From: Nitrospirota bacterium
Lineage (GTDB): Bacteria > Nitrospirota > Nitrospiria > Nitrospirales > Nitrospiraceae
Direction: 5' to 3'
DNA length: 6,886 bases
Assembly: GCA_016235225.1 (NCBI GenBank)
Contig: JACRLS010000118.1
Location: 1 to 6,886, forward strand
Shown: piece after piece, positions 1 through 6,032 of the stretch
Position numbering within the stretch: the first letter of the stretch is position 1
Layout: every line of letters starts with the position of its first letter
The notes under the pieces: model-generated
Told to the model about the DNA's origin: nothing
What the model saw: only the letters and a program-made list of their open reading frames with translations
The model's database searches: none
Translations under genes and position numbers: made by a program

Positions 1-400
1 AAAGGCCGATCGGCAGGTCATCGAAGAACAGGCAGCGAAAGTGCTCGCTGCCTACCACCAGCACCGTGTGGTGCACGTCGATGGCGTCAAGCTCGCACTC
101 CTGAAAACGGTCCCGGGGCTCAGGATGGAATTTACGACGAAGACCGGCGGAGGGGTTGGAGACGTCCCGGCCCGTCTCAGTATCTGGAAGCATCAAGCGA
201 TGATCCAGATCGCGCTCGGCCAGAATTCTGCAGAGCAGTCCTTGACGGCCGACCTGGCGTTTCACACGACCCGCCAATCCTATGGACTCGCGTCCGTGTT
301 TACGACCTGCGAGGGCAAGAGCACGCTTCGTTATGTCGGATTTGGCGGACGATTCTCGCCCATCCAGTCGGTGATCTGTGACAGGCCTGCGCGGAGTTAG
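1..400 (+). CDS. 3' end of an unrecognised gene (5' end outside window)
   Basis: This is the last 132 codons of a plus-strand reading frame that ends in TAG at 398-400. I do not recognise the family. The frame stays open from base 2, with residues KADRQVIEEQAAK before the GTG at 41, so that GTG is probably not the true start and the gene likely begins outside the window. In the part I tallied, roughly three quarters of third codon positions are G or C, which supports real coding. The visible portion is soluble-looking, with no membrane segment. It has a charged helix-like beginning, then alternating short hydrophobic stretches suggesting beta strands, and a glycine-rich turn (KTGGGVGD). Two cysteines lie near the end (TTCEGK and VICD) and could pair if the protein is exported, but no signal peptide can be judged because the N-terminus is missing. 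It converges on plsY and is not part of the LPS operon. Confidence 0.62.
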   Translation, partial: KADRQVIEEQAAKVLAAYHQHRVVHVDGVKLALLKTVPGLRMEFTTKTGGGVGDVPARLSIWKHQAMIQIALGQNSAEQSLTADLAFHTTRQSYGLASVFTTCEGKSTLRYVGFGGRFSPIQSVICDRPARS

Positions 401-448
401 CCGCGCCGCCCTCTCCCCTCTTCCTTGTACATTTGGAAACGAGGATTC

Positions 449-465
449 GGCTGGGGCATCCAGCC
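449..465. terminator. Hairpin in the convergent spacer, possible weak bidirectional terminator
   Basis: GGCTGG (449-454) and CCAGCC (460-465) form a perfect 6-bp stem around the 5-nt loop GGCAT. The hairpin sits between the stop of the plus-strand gene and the stop of plsY, where termination from both sides is expected. Neither strand shows a T-run after the stem, so it does not meet the usual intrinsic terminator pattern. The role is inferred from position only. Confidence 0.3.
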
Positions 466-496
466 ACAAAGGTCCAGCGGGGTCTCACCTGAGCGG

Positions 497-1126
497 TTAC
501 GATTCCAAGGGCTCCGGCATCTTGTCTTGCCCGATCTTCGGCTCGGTCCCGGCGCGCAAGCGCACAATGTTGGCCTGGTGACGCCAGACGATCAGCGCCG
601 TCAGCGTGACGGCGAACATGAGAAACGGCACAGTCGGTCGTTGCCAGAGAGCCAGCACCGGGAGACAGGCAAAGGCCGTCAGCGCGGCGCCGGATGAATA
701 GCGCCAGATCCCGAACGCCGCCATCCAGATGGCTCCAAGCCCGAGGCCCAGCCAGGGTGCCACGCCCGCCACCGCCCCTATCGCCGTCGCCACACCTTTG
801 CCGCCTCGAAACTTCAGGAACACCGGAAAGAGATGGCCCAGCACGGCGCAGAAAGCCACGGGTAACACGGTGGTCTCGTCTCCCAGGAGGCGCGTGGCGC
901 CCCATCCAACCAGCCACCCTTTTCCGATGTCTCCGAGGAGGGTCAACGCTCCGGCAGCCTTCCCTCCGACGCGCAGCACATTTGTGAATCCGATGTTCCC
1001 GCTCCCCGCCGAGCGGGGATCGGTGAGACCCAGTGCGCGGGTAGCCAGGACTCCGAATGGAATGGAGCCGAGGAGATAGCCTGCCAGAGAGAGCGCGATG
1101 AGGTGCCAGAGCGTGTCGCTGGACAT
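497..1126 (-). CDS. plsY: Glycerol-3-phosphate acyltransferase PlsY
   Basis: PlsY is an inner-membrane enzyme that transfers an acyl group from acyl-phosphate to sn-glycerol 3-phosphate, giving lysophosphatidic acid, the first committed step of phospholipid synthesis. The 209 residues match the usual family length. All three conserved cytoplasmic motifs are present: GSGNIGFTNVLR (residues 41-52), GHLFPVFLKFRGGKGVAT (97-114, containing the glycine-rich GGKG) and RHQANIVRLRAGTEPKIG (182-199). Hydrophobic segments at about 7-30, 56-78, 86-106, 117-141 and 147-180 agree with a multi-pass protein. The ATG at 1126 is chosen because the protein then begins just before the first membrane helix. No clear Shine-Dalgarno sequence precedes it, so translation may depend on coupling to pgsA 30 bp upstream. 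It appears to be the last gene of the operon, since the next gene is convergent. The acyl-phosphate synthase partner PlsX is not in the window. Confidence 0.96.
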   Translation of the reverse strand: MSSDTLWHLIALSLAGYLLGSIPFGVLATRALGLTDPRSAGSGNIGFTNVLRVGGKAAGALTLLGDIGKGWLVGWGATRLLGDETTVLPVAFCAVLGHLFPVFLKFRGGKGVATAIGAVAGVAPWLGLGLGAIWMAAFGIWRYSSGAALTAFACLPVLALWQRPTVPFLMFAVTLTALIVWRHQANIVRLRAGTEPKIGQDKMPEPLES

Positions 1127-1156
1127 GGATGAGAGCGGCCCGTCAACCGGGGACGA

Positions 1157-1768
1157 TTACCAGCCCCTGGCCGACACCTGGCGCCAGAAGCTCCAGAGAT
1201 ACTGGCCTCCTGAGATCCAGCCAAGGATCAGGGCGGCGTACAACAGTGCCGTGCCGACCAGGTGCAGGTCGAGAGGCAGGCCCAAGGGTTCTCGCTCCAG
1301 GATCAACATGACGATCGCCACGACCTGGGCGATCATCTTGTACTTGCCGATGGTCTCCGGCGTCAGCACGATCCCCTCGGCCGCTCCGATAGCGCGGACG
1401 CCGGTCACCGCGACCTCGCGGGCGATGATGAGGATCGCCATGATCGCATCGACCCGTTGCAGTTGCACGAGTAGAATCAGACCGGAGAGGACCAGCAGCT
1501 TGTCCGCAATCGGATCCAAAAGACGGCCCAGCTTGGTGATCTGCGCGCGCCGGCGGGCCAGGTACCCGTCTAGAAGGTCCGTGACCGCGGCGGTGATGAA
1601 GACGGCGGCGGCGGCCAGTGTCCGTTCACTGGTCGGCTGGGAAAAGAACAGCACGAAAACGGGAATCAGCAGAATCCGGAGGAGCGTGAGTCCGTTGGGG
1701 AGATTAATGTTGGTCGCTCCGGCCGGGTATGGCTGGGAGGCTGACCCCGATGGTTTGATCGTGCCCAT
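1157..1768 (-). CDS. pgsA: CDP-diacylglycerol--glycerol-3-phosphate 3-phosphatidyltransferase
   Basis: This enzyme joins CDP-diacylglycerol and glycerol 3-phosphate to give phosphatidylglycerophosphate, the committed step towards phosphatidylglycerol and cardiolipin, in the inner membrane. The CDP-alcohol phosphatidyltransferase signature D-x2-DG-x2-AR-x8-G-x3-D-x3-D is complete: D64, D67, G68, A71, R72, G81, D85 and D89. NLPNGLTLLRI (22-32) matches the typical PgsA N-terminal motif that leads into the first membrane helix. Several further hydrophobic helices follow (about 51-65, 90-103, 108-120, 144-158, 168-186). The 203 residues include a polar lead of about 20 residues before that motif. 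No other ATG, GTG or TTG lies in that lead, so ATG at 1768 is the only sensible start even though no Shine-Dalgarno sequence is visible in the 9-bp gap after kdsD. Phosphatidylserine synthase and cardiolipin synthase relatives share the signature, but the NLPN motif favours PgsA. Confidence 0.93.
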   Translation of the reverse strand: MGTIKPSGSASQPYPAGATNINLPNGLTLLRILLIPVFVLFFSQPTSERTLAAAAVFITAAVTDLLDGYLARRRAQITKLGRLLDPIADKLLVLSGLILLVQLQRVDAIMAILIIAREVAVTGVRAIGAAEGIVLTPETIGKYKMIAQVVAIVMLILEREPLGLPLDLHLVGTALLYAALILGWISGGQYLWSFWRQVSARGW

Positions 1769-1777
1769 CTGGCGCCG

Positions 1778-2740
1778 TTAGACAATGGCGTTTTTCAACA
1801 AGTCGTGCATGTGCAGCACGCCCACCAGGGAACCGTCCGCTTCGAGCACGACCAGTGAGGTAATCGCGTGCTGCTCCATCATCTGAACGGCCCGGGCCGC
1901 CAGTTCATCCGGCCCGATCATGCGTGGAGTTTTAGTGGCAAGTTCGCTCGCCTTGGCCCTGGCGATATCGATGCCCTTCTCTAGGGCCCGCCTGAGGTCT
2001 CCGTCGGTGATAATCCCAAGACAGCGCCCCTGCGCATCAAGGATGGTGGTCATGCCGAGCTTCTTTCCCGTCATCTCGAGAATGGCCTCACGGGCAGGCG
2101 CCTCTGCCGAGACGCGGGGCAAGGCTGCGCCCTGGTGCATCAGATCCCGGACTTTGATCAGAAGGCGTCGGCCGAGCGTGCCGCCCGGATGAAATTGCGC
2201 AAAGTCGTCCTGCTTGAATCCGAGCTTTTGAAACAAGGCCACTGCTAAGGCATCTCCCATGGCCAGCGATGCAGTGGTGCTGGCTGTCGGCGCCAAGCCG
2301 AGTGGACAGGCTTCTTCCGCCACCGAGACGTCGAGCGTCACCTCGCTGTTCTTGGCCAGAGAGGAATGCACCCGCCCGGTCATGGCGATCACCGGAAGAT
2401 TGAGCCGCTTGACAAAAGGCAGGAGCTTGAGGACTTCCTCGGTCTCTCCGCTATTCGAAATGGCGATCAAAAGATCCTGTCGGGCAACCATTCCCAGGTC
2501 GCCGTGAATTCCCTCCGCCGGATGGAGGAAGAAGGCCGGCTGACCCGTGCTGGCCAGCGTCGCGGCGATCTTCTGCCCGATCAGGCCGGATTTGCCCATG
2601 CCGGTGACGACGACCTTGCCGGCGCAGGCGGCAAGCAGATCGATGGCCCGCATGAACTGCTGGTCGAGCCGGTCAATCAGCGCGGCGACGGCGCGCGACT
2701 CGATTTCAAGCACCCGTTGCCCTTCTCGAATGGTGCTCAT
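1778..2740 (-). CDS. kdsD: Arabinose-5-phosphate isomerase (SIS domain plus two CBS domains)
   Basis: KdsD interconverts ribulose 5-phosphate and arabinose 5-phosphate, the first step of KDO synthesis, in the cytoplasm. The 320 residues hold an N-terminal SIS sugar-isomerase domain (about 36-180) with VVTGMGKSG and ISNSGETEE, followed by two CBS domains (about 203-260 and 270-320). Residues shown to matter in E. coli KdsD (K59, H88, E111, E152, H193) all have counterparts at a constant offset of 9: K50, H79, E102, E143 and H184, the last within FHPGGTLGR. The ATG at 2740-2738 overlaps the TGA of kdsA (ATGA), pointing to translational coupling; no close Shine-Dalgarno sequence is visible. GutQ and KpsF are paralogues with the same reaction, but the position next to kdsA and kdsB favours the LPS enzyme. 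kdsC, often the next gene in other bacteria, is absent; pgsA follows after 9 bp. Confidence 0.95.
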   Translation of the reverse strand: MSTIREGQRVLEIESRAVAALIDRLDQQFMRAIDLLAACAGKVVVTGMGKSGLIGQKIAATLASTGQPAFFLHPAEGIHGDLGMVARQDLLIAISNSGETEEVLKLLPFVKRLNLPVIAMTGRVHSSLAKNSEVTLDVSVAEEACPLGLAPTASTTASLAMGDALAVALFQKLGFKQDDFAQFHPGGTLGRRLLIKVRDLMHQGAALPRVSAEAPAREAILEMTGKKLGMTTILDAQGRCLGIITDGDLRRALEKGIDIARAKASELATKTPRMIGPDELAARAVQMMEQHAITSLVVLEADGSLVGVLHMHDLLKNAIV

Positions 2741-3576
2741 ACAAGTGGCTCAGGTCCCTTTCCGGCCGCGGCACAAATTCTTAGGAGCCGTTCCAGCAGG
2801 GGTTTCAATGCGTGCAGCGGAACCATGTTCGGACCGTCGGAAGGCGCAGTATCCGGCGTCGGATGGACTTCCATGAAAAATCCGTCGCAGCCGGCGGCAG
2901 CCGCGGCGCTGGCCAGCGGCGGGACGAATTCGCGCTGGCCCGACGAGGCTGTGCCGCCCCCACCCGGCAACTGGACGCTGTGTGTGGCGTCGAAGACCAC
3001 CGGATAGCCCAGGCGGCGCATGACGGGCAGGCTGCGCATGTCGACCACCAGATTGTTGTAGCCGAAGGTCGTGCCCCGCTCGGTCAGGAACATGCGTCGA
3101 GTACCGGCGTCCTCGAGTTTCTTGACGACGTTGCTCATCTCCCAGGGCGAGAGAAACTGGCCTTTCTTGACGTTGACCACTCGACCGGTGCGCGCCGCCG
3201 CGACCAAGAGATCGGTCTGCCGGCAGAGAAAGGCCGGAATCTGGAGGACATCGACGGCCTGCCCGGCTTCGGTGGCTTCCTCGGCCGAGTGAACGTCCGT
3301 CAGCACCGGCACCTTGAGCTGCTCCTTCACCTGGCGGAGAATGCGCAAGCCTTCCTGAAGCCCCAGTCCTCGAAACGAGGCATTGGAGGTCCGGTTCGCC
3401 TTGTCGTAGGAGGATTTGAAGATATAGGGAATCTTGAGGGCCCGTGCGATCTCCGCGATGCGCGCCGCGGTCTCCAGCGCGTGCCCCTCGCTTTCAATGA
3501 CACAGGGACCGGCGATCAGGAAATGCGGATGGGTGCCACCGACTGTGAAGGGACCCACATTGACGTCGTATGGCAT
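2737..3576 (-). CDS. kdsA: 3-deoxy-8-phosphooctulonate (KDO 8-phosphate) synthase, Cys-type
   Basis: KdsA condenses arabinose 5-phosphate with phosphoenolpyruvate to KDO 8-phosphate in the cytoplasm. The 279-residue TIM-barrel protein carries IAGPCVIES (21-29), FKSSYDKANRTS (53-64), VPVLTDVH (89-96), QIPAFLCRQTDLL (112-124), NVKKGQFLSPWEM (135-147), FDATHSVQLPGG (195-206) and FFMEVHPTPDTAPSDGPN (233-250). Family members divide into metal-dependent enzymes with Cys in the first motif and metal-independent ones with Asn. This protein has C25, and the other three metal ligands of the Aquifex enzyme are matched as H199, E236 and D247, so it should be metal-dependent. The frame is open 61 codons further upstream, but that part lies inside pyrG and is arginine-rich nonsense. 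ATG at 3576 fits the family N-terminus and has a weak AGAGAG ribosome site 6 nt before it. It follows pyrG by 31 bp and overlaps kdsD by 4 bp. Confidence 0.96.
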   Translation of the reverse strand: MPYDVNVGPFTVGGTHPHFLIAGPCVIESEGHALETAARIAEIARALKIPYIFKSSYDKANRTSNASFRGLGLQEGLRILRQVKEQLKVPVLTDVHSAEEATEAGQAVDVLQIPAFLCRQTDLLVAAARTGRVVNVKKGQFLSPWEMSNVVKKLEDAGTRRMFLTERGTTFGYNNLVVDMRSLPVMRRLGYPVVFDATHSVQLPGGGGTASSGQREFVPPLASAAAAAGCDGFFMEVHPTPDTAPSDGPNMVPLHALKPLLERLLRICAAAGKGPEPLV

Positions 3577-3607
3577 GGGTGGCTCTCTGGGCGATTCCCG
3601 AAACCGG

Positions 3608-5209
3608 TTACCGGCCGCACTTGCGTCGCAGCGCGGCCCCGACGAACGCGCTGAACAACGGATGCGGATGATGCGGCCGCGAGGTGAACTCCGGATGATA
3701 CTGCGTGGCCACAAACCAGGGATGGTCCTTGAGTTCGACGATCTCCACCAACCGCTCATCGGGAGACAGGCCGCTGAGGACGAGCCCCTGGCGTGTCAGG
3801 ATATCACGATAGGCGTTATTGAACTCATAGCGGTGACGGTGGCGCTCGCGGACTTCCGTGACACCGTAGGCCTTATGAGCCTGGCTGCCTTCGAGGATGA
3901 TGCAGGGATAGGCCCCCAGCCGCATGGTCCCGCCTTTGTCCGTGACCGAGCGCTGGGAATCCATGAGGTGAATGACGGGATGCGGGGTACCCTCATCAAA
4001 TTCGGCGCTGTTGGCGCCGGCGAGTCCTGCGACGTGCCGGGCCAGCTCGATCACGGCACATTGCATCCCGAGGCAGAGCCCGAAGAAGGGCACGCCCCGC
4101 TCCCGAGCAAAGCTGATAGTCTGGATCTTGCCTTCGATACCCCGGAGTCCGAATCCTCCTGGAATCAGGATGCCGTCCGACTCGCGAAGTAACTGCTCGC
4201 TCCCCTGCCGTTCGATGTCTTCGGATTCAACCCAGGTGATTCGGACGCGGGTATCGTGATCGATCCCTCCGTGGACCAAGGCTTCCGTCAGGCTCTTATA
4301 GGATTCTTTGAGCCCGATGTACTTCCCGACGAGGGCAATGTTGATCTCGTGCTTGGGGTGTTTGATCTTCTGGACCATCGCATCCCACTGCCGGAGATCG
4401 GGGGGGGCGGTGTCGAGTTTCAACGTTTTGACGATCAGCTCATCCAGCCCTTCTTTGCGGAAGACCAGCGGGACCTCGTACACCGTCTCGACGTCTTTCG
4501 CCGTGATGACCGCATCTTTCTCCACGTTACAGAACATGGCAATCTTGGCTTTCAGGTCGGGAGGCAGGTACCGGTCGGTACGGCAGAGCAGAATGTTGGG
4601 CTGAATGCCGATTTCCCGCAGCTTGTTGACGGAATGCTGGGTGGGCTTCGTCTTCAACTCTCCGGCGGCCGCGATGTAGGGCACCAGGGTGAGGTGGACA
4701 TACAACACGTTCTCGCGTCCCACGTCATAGGGCAACTGGCGGATGGCTTCCAGGAACGGCAGACTCTCGATATCACCGACGGTCCCGCCGATCTCCACAA
4801 TGGCCACGTCGCTGCCGCGGGTCACATCCAGAATCGTCCGCTTGATCTCGTCCGTCACATGCGGCACGACTTGGACTGTGCCACCGAGGTACTCCCCTCG
4901 CCGTTCCTTTTGGATGACGCTCTCGTAAATTCGTCCGGTCGTATAGTTATTTTGTTTGCCGAGCGTCAGCGAGGTATACCGCTCATAATGGCCCAAATCG
5001 AGGTCGGTTTCCGCGCCATCGTCGGTGACGAAAACCTCTCCGTGCTGATAGGGGTTCATGGTACCGGGGTCCACGTTGATATAGGGATCGAGCTTCAGAA
5101 ACGTGATCTTGAGTCCCCGGCTCTCCAGGAGGTTTCCGATCGACGCCGAGGCCAGCCCTTTTCCCAGGGACGAGACGACGCCGCCGGTCACGAAAATCAA
5201 TTTACCCAT
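3608..5209 (-). CDS. pyrG: CTP synthase (glutamine-hydrolysing)
   Basis: PyrG aminates UTP to CTP with ATP and glutamine-derived ammonia. The 533 residues are full length. The N-terminal synthase domain (about 1-270) shows the P-loop GGVVSSLGKG (9-18), KLDPYINVDPGTM (39-51), the Mg-binding D71 in DLDLGHYER and E139 in VEIGGTVGDIES. After a linker, the class I glutamine amidotransferase domain (about 288-525) has the oxyanion-loop region IPGGFG (349-354), nucleophile C379 in FGLCLGMQ, and the rest of the triad, H505 and E507, in YHPEF. Nothing essential is missing. The start at 5209 is supported by a strong GAGGAGAG site 7 nt upstream. Its place between kdsB and kdsA makes sense because KdsB consumes CTP, and CDP-diacylglycerol, the PgsA substrate, is also made from CTP. 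The leader to kdsB is the longest gap in the operon (61 bp) and contains a hairpin. An eight-C tract lies within the coding strand near codons 269-271. Confidence 0.98.
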   Translation of the reverse strand: MGKLIFVTGGVVSSLGKGLASASIGNLLESRGLKITFLKLDPYINVDPGTMNPYQHGEVFVTDDGAETDLDLGHYERYTSLTLGKQNNYTTGRIYESVIQKERRGEYLGGTVQVVPHVTDEIKRTILDVTRGSDVAIVEIGGTVGDIESLPFLEAIRQLPYDVGRENVLYVHLTLVPYIAAAGELKTKPTQHSVNKLREIGIQPNILLCRTDRYLPPDLKAKIAMFCNVEKDAVITAKDVETVYEVPLVFRKEGLDELIVKTLKLDTAPPDLRQWDAMVQKIKHPKHEINIALVGKYIGLKESYKSLTEALVHGGIDHDTRVRITWVESEDIERQGSEQLLRESDGILIPGGFGLRGIEGKIQTISFARERGVPFFGLCLGMQCAVIELARHVAGLAGANSAEFDEGTPHPVIHLMDSQRSVTDKGGTMRLGAYPCIILEGSQAHKAYGVTEVRERHRHRYEFNNAYRDILTRQGLVLSGLSPDERLVEIVELKDHPWFVATQYHPEFTSRPHHPHPLFSAFVGAALRRKCGR

Positions 5210-5216
5210 AGGCTTG

Positions 5217-5224
5217 CTCTCCTC
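5217..5224 (-). promoter_or_regulatory. Strong Shine-Dalgarno site of pyrG
   Basis: The minus strand reads GAGGAGAG here, separated by 7 nt from the pyrG ATG at 5209. It is the best ribosome binding site in the window and fixes the pyrG start. The other minus-strand genes have weak sites or none, which suggests that pyrG is translated independently rather than by coupling to kdsB. Confidence 0.8.
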
Positions 5225-5238
5225 GATCGTCGAATGGG

Positions 5239-5256
5239 TTCGATGTCCTCATCGAA
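5239..5256 (-). promoter_or_regulatory. Perfect hairpin in the pyrG leader
   Basis: In the 61-bp gap between kdsB and pyrG the minus strand can form TTCGATG-AGGA-CATCGAA, a perfect 7-bp stem with a 4-nt loop. A competing 6-bp pairing of the same region (5241-5246 with 5257-5262, 10-nt loop) is possible. No U-run follows, so it is not a standard intrinsic terminator. The hairpin ends 14 nt before the Shine-Dalgarno site. It could be an RNA processing or stability element, or chance; function is not shown by the sequence. Confidence 0.3.
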
Positions 5257-5270
5257 ACATCGTCTACGAC

Positions 5271-6032
5271 TCAGCAGGCCACCAGGCGCTGCAGCGCCGC
5301 CTCGGCCGGCTCCACGTCCGCGGGGCTGTCCAGTCGTAAGGACGGCTGGCGTGTTTCCCATACCCGGATGCTGATGCCATGGACGAGGGCGCGCAATTGC
5401 TCGAGTTTCTCGGCCTCTTCCAGCGGACCGGTCGGGAGGCCCGCCAACCGATCGAGCGTGGCCCGCGTATAAATGTATAAACCTACATGGAGGTAATGCA
5501 AGCCGTCGGCGACGGTACCCGGCTGGGCATCCCGAACCCAGGGGATGGGCGCACGGGTGAAATAGAGAGCCTCGCCGGCCGCATTGGTGACCACCTTCAC
5601 CAAGCTGGGATTGACGAGATCGTCTCGATCCGTGATGGGTCGCATGAGCGTGCCCATCACGGCCCGGGTCTGGAGAAACGGCAGGATCAGATCACTCAAT
5701 AATCCGGGATCGAGCGGGATCTCATCTCCCTGGAGATTGACGAAGACATCGCCTGGCAATTCCCGGGCGGCATCCGCCACGCGATCGGTTCCCGTCCGGT
5801 AAGGTTTTGTGCTGAACCAGACCTCCCCTCCGAACCCCGTCACAGTCTCCGCGATCCGTTGGTCGTCCGTGGCCACCAAGACTCTGGTGACGCCGGTCGA
5901 TCCCCGCGCCCGTTCGTACACGTGTTGAATCATGGGCTTCCCGCAGAGACGAACCAGCGGCTTGCCCGGAAACCGCGATGAGCCGTACCGGGCTGGAATC
6001 ACCACTGTGGCCCCTGATGAGGTATTAAGCAT
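5271..6032 (-). CDS. kdsB: 3-deoxy-manno-octulosonate cytidylyltransferase (CMP-KDO synthetase)
   Basis: KdsB activates KDO with CTP to CMP-KDO, the donor for KDO transfer to lipid A, in the cytoplasm. The 253 residues match the family length. The nucleotide-binding motif PARYGSSRFPGKPL lies at 13-26, GTDR at 81-84, QGDE at 101-104 with metal-binding D103, ALYFTRAPIPW at 155-165, PLEEAEKLEQLRAL at 203-216, and the C-terminal LDSPADVE with D235, the second conserved metal-binding aspartate. The frame extends 56 codons further upstream, but that part lies inside the kinase gene and has no family similarity. ATG at 6032 is therefore chosen; a GAGG stands 9 nt before it. The start overlaps the end of the kinase gene by 8 bp, suggesting coupled translation. 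It is followed by pyrG, which makes its co-substrate. Other sugar-nucleotide cytidylyltransferases such as NeuA have different motifs. Confidence 0.96.
   Translation of the reverse strand: MLNTSSGATVVIPARYGSSRFPGKPLVRLCGKPMIQHVYERARGSTGVTRVLVATDDQRIAETVTGFGGEVWFSTKPYRTGTDRVADAARELPGDVFVNLQGDEIPLDPGLLSDLILPFLQTRAVMGTLMRPITDRDDLVNPSLVKVVTNAAGEALYFTRAPIPWVRDAQPGTVADGLHYLHVGLYIYTRATLDRLAGLPTGPLEEAEKLEQLRALVHGISIRVWETRQPSLRLDSPADVEPAEAALQRLVAC

Noticed and set aside
41..43. GTG as the start of the plus-strand gene
   Set aside because: The same frame is open and coding-like back to the window edge, so the true start is probably outside.
300..917. 205-codon minus-strand frame overlapping plsY and the plus-strand gene
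   Set aside because: Out of frame with plsY, Arg/Gly-rich and without family features; plsY in the other frame is unmistakable.
1098..1781. 227-codon open frame on the plus strand opposite pgsA
   Set aside because: Rich in Arg, Ser and Thr with no motif, and antisense to a gene with the full CDP-alcohol phosphatidyltransferase signature.
2812..3654. 280-codon open frame on the plus strand opposite kdsA
   Set aside because: Antisense shadow of a gene with every family motif intact; its composition is low-complexity and without domains.
3577..3759. 61-codon N-terminal extension of kdsA
   Set aside because: It overlaps the C-terminal end of pyrG in another frame and is Arg/Ser-rich; the family N-terminus begins at the ATG at 3576.
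5239..5262. Intrinsic terminator between kdsB and pyrG
   Set aside because: The stem is good but no U-run follows on the transcribed strand, and the downstream gene is co-directional and metabolically linked.
4256..5374. 372-codon open frame on the plus strand opposite pyrG
   Set aside because: It lies entirely antisense to pyrG and the end of kdsB, has no recognisable motif, and follows from the codon bias of the GC-rich genes on the other strand.
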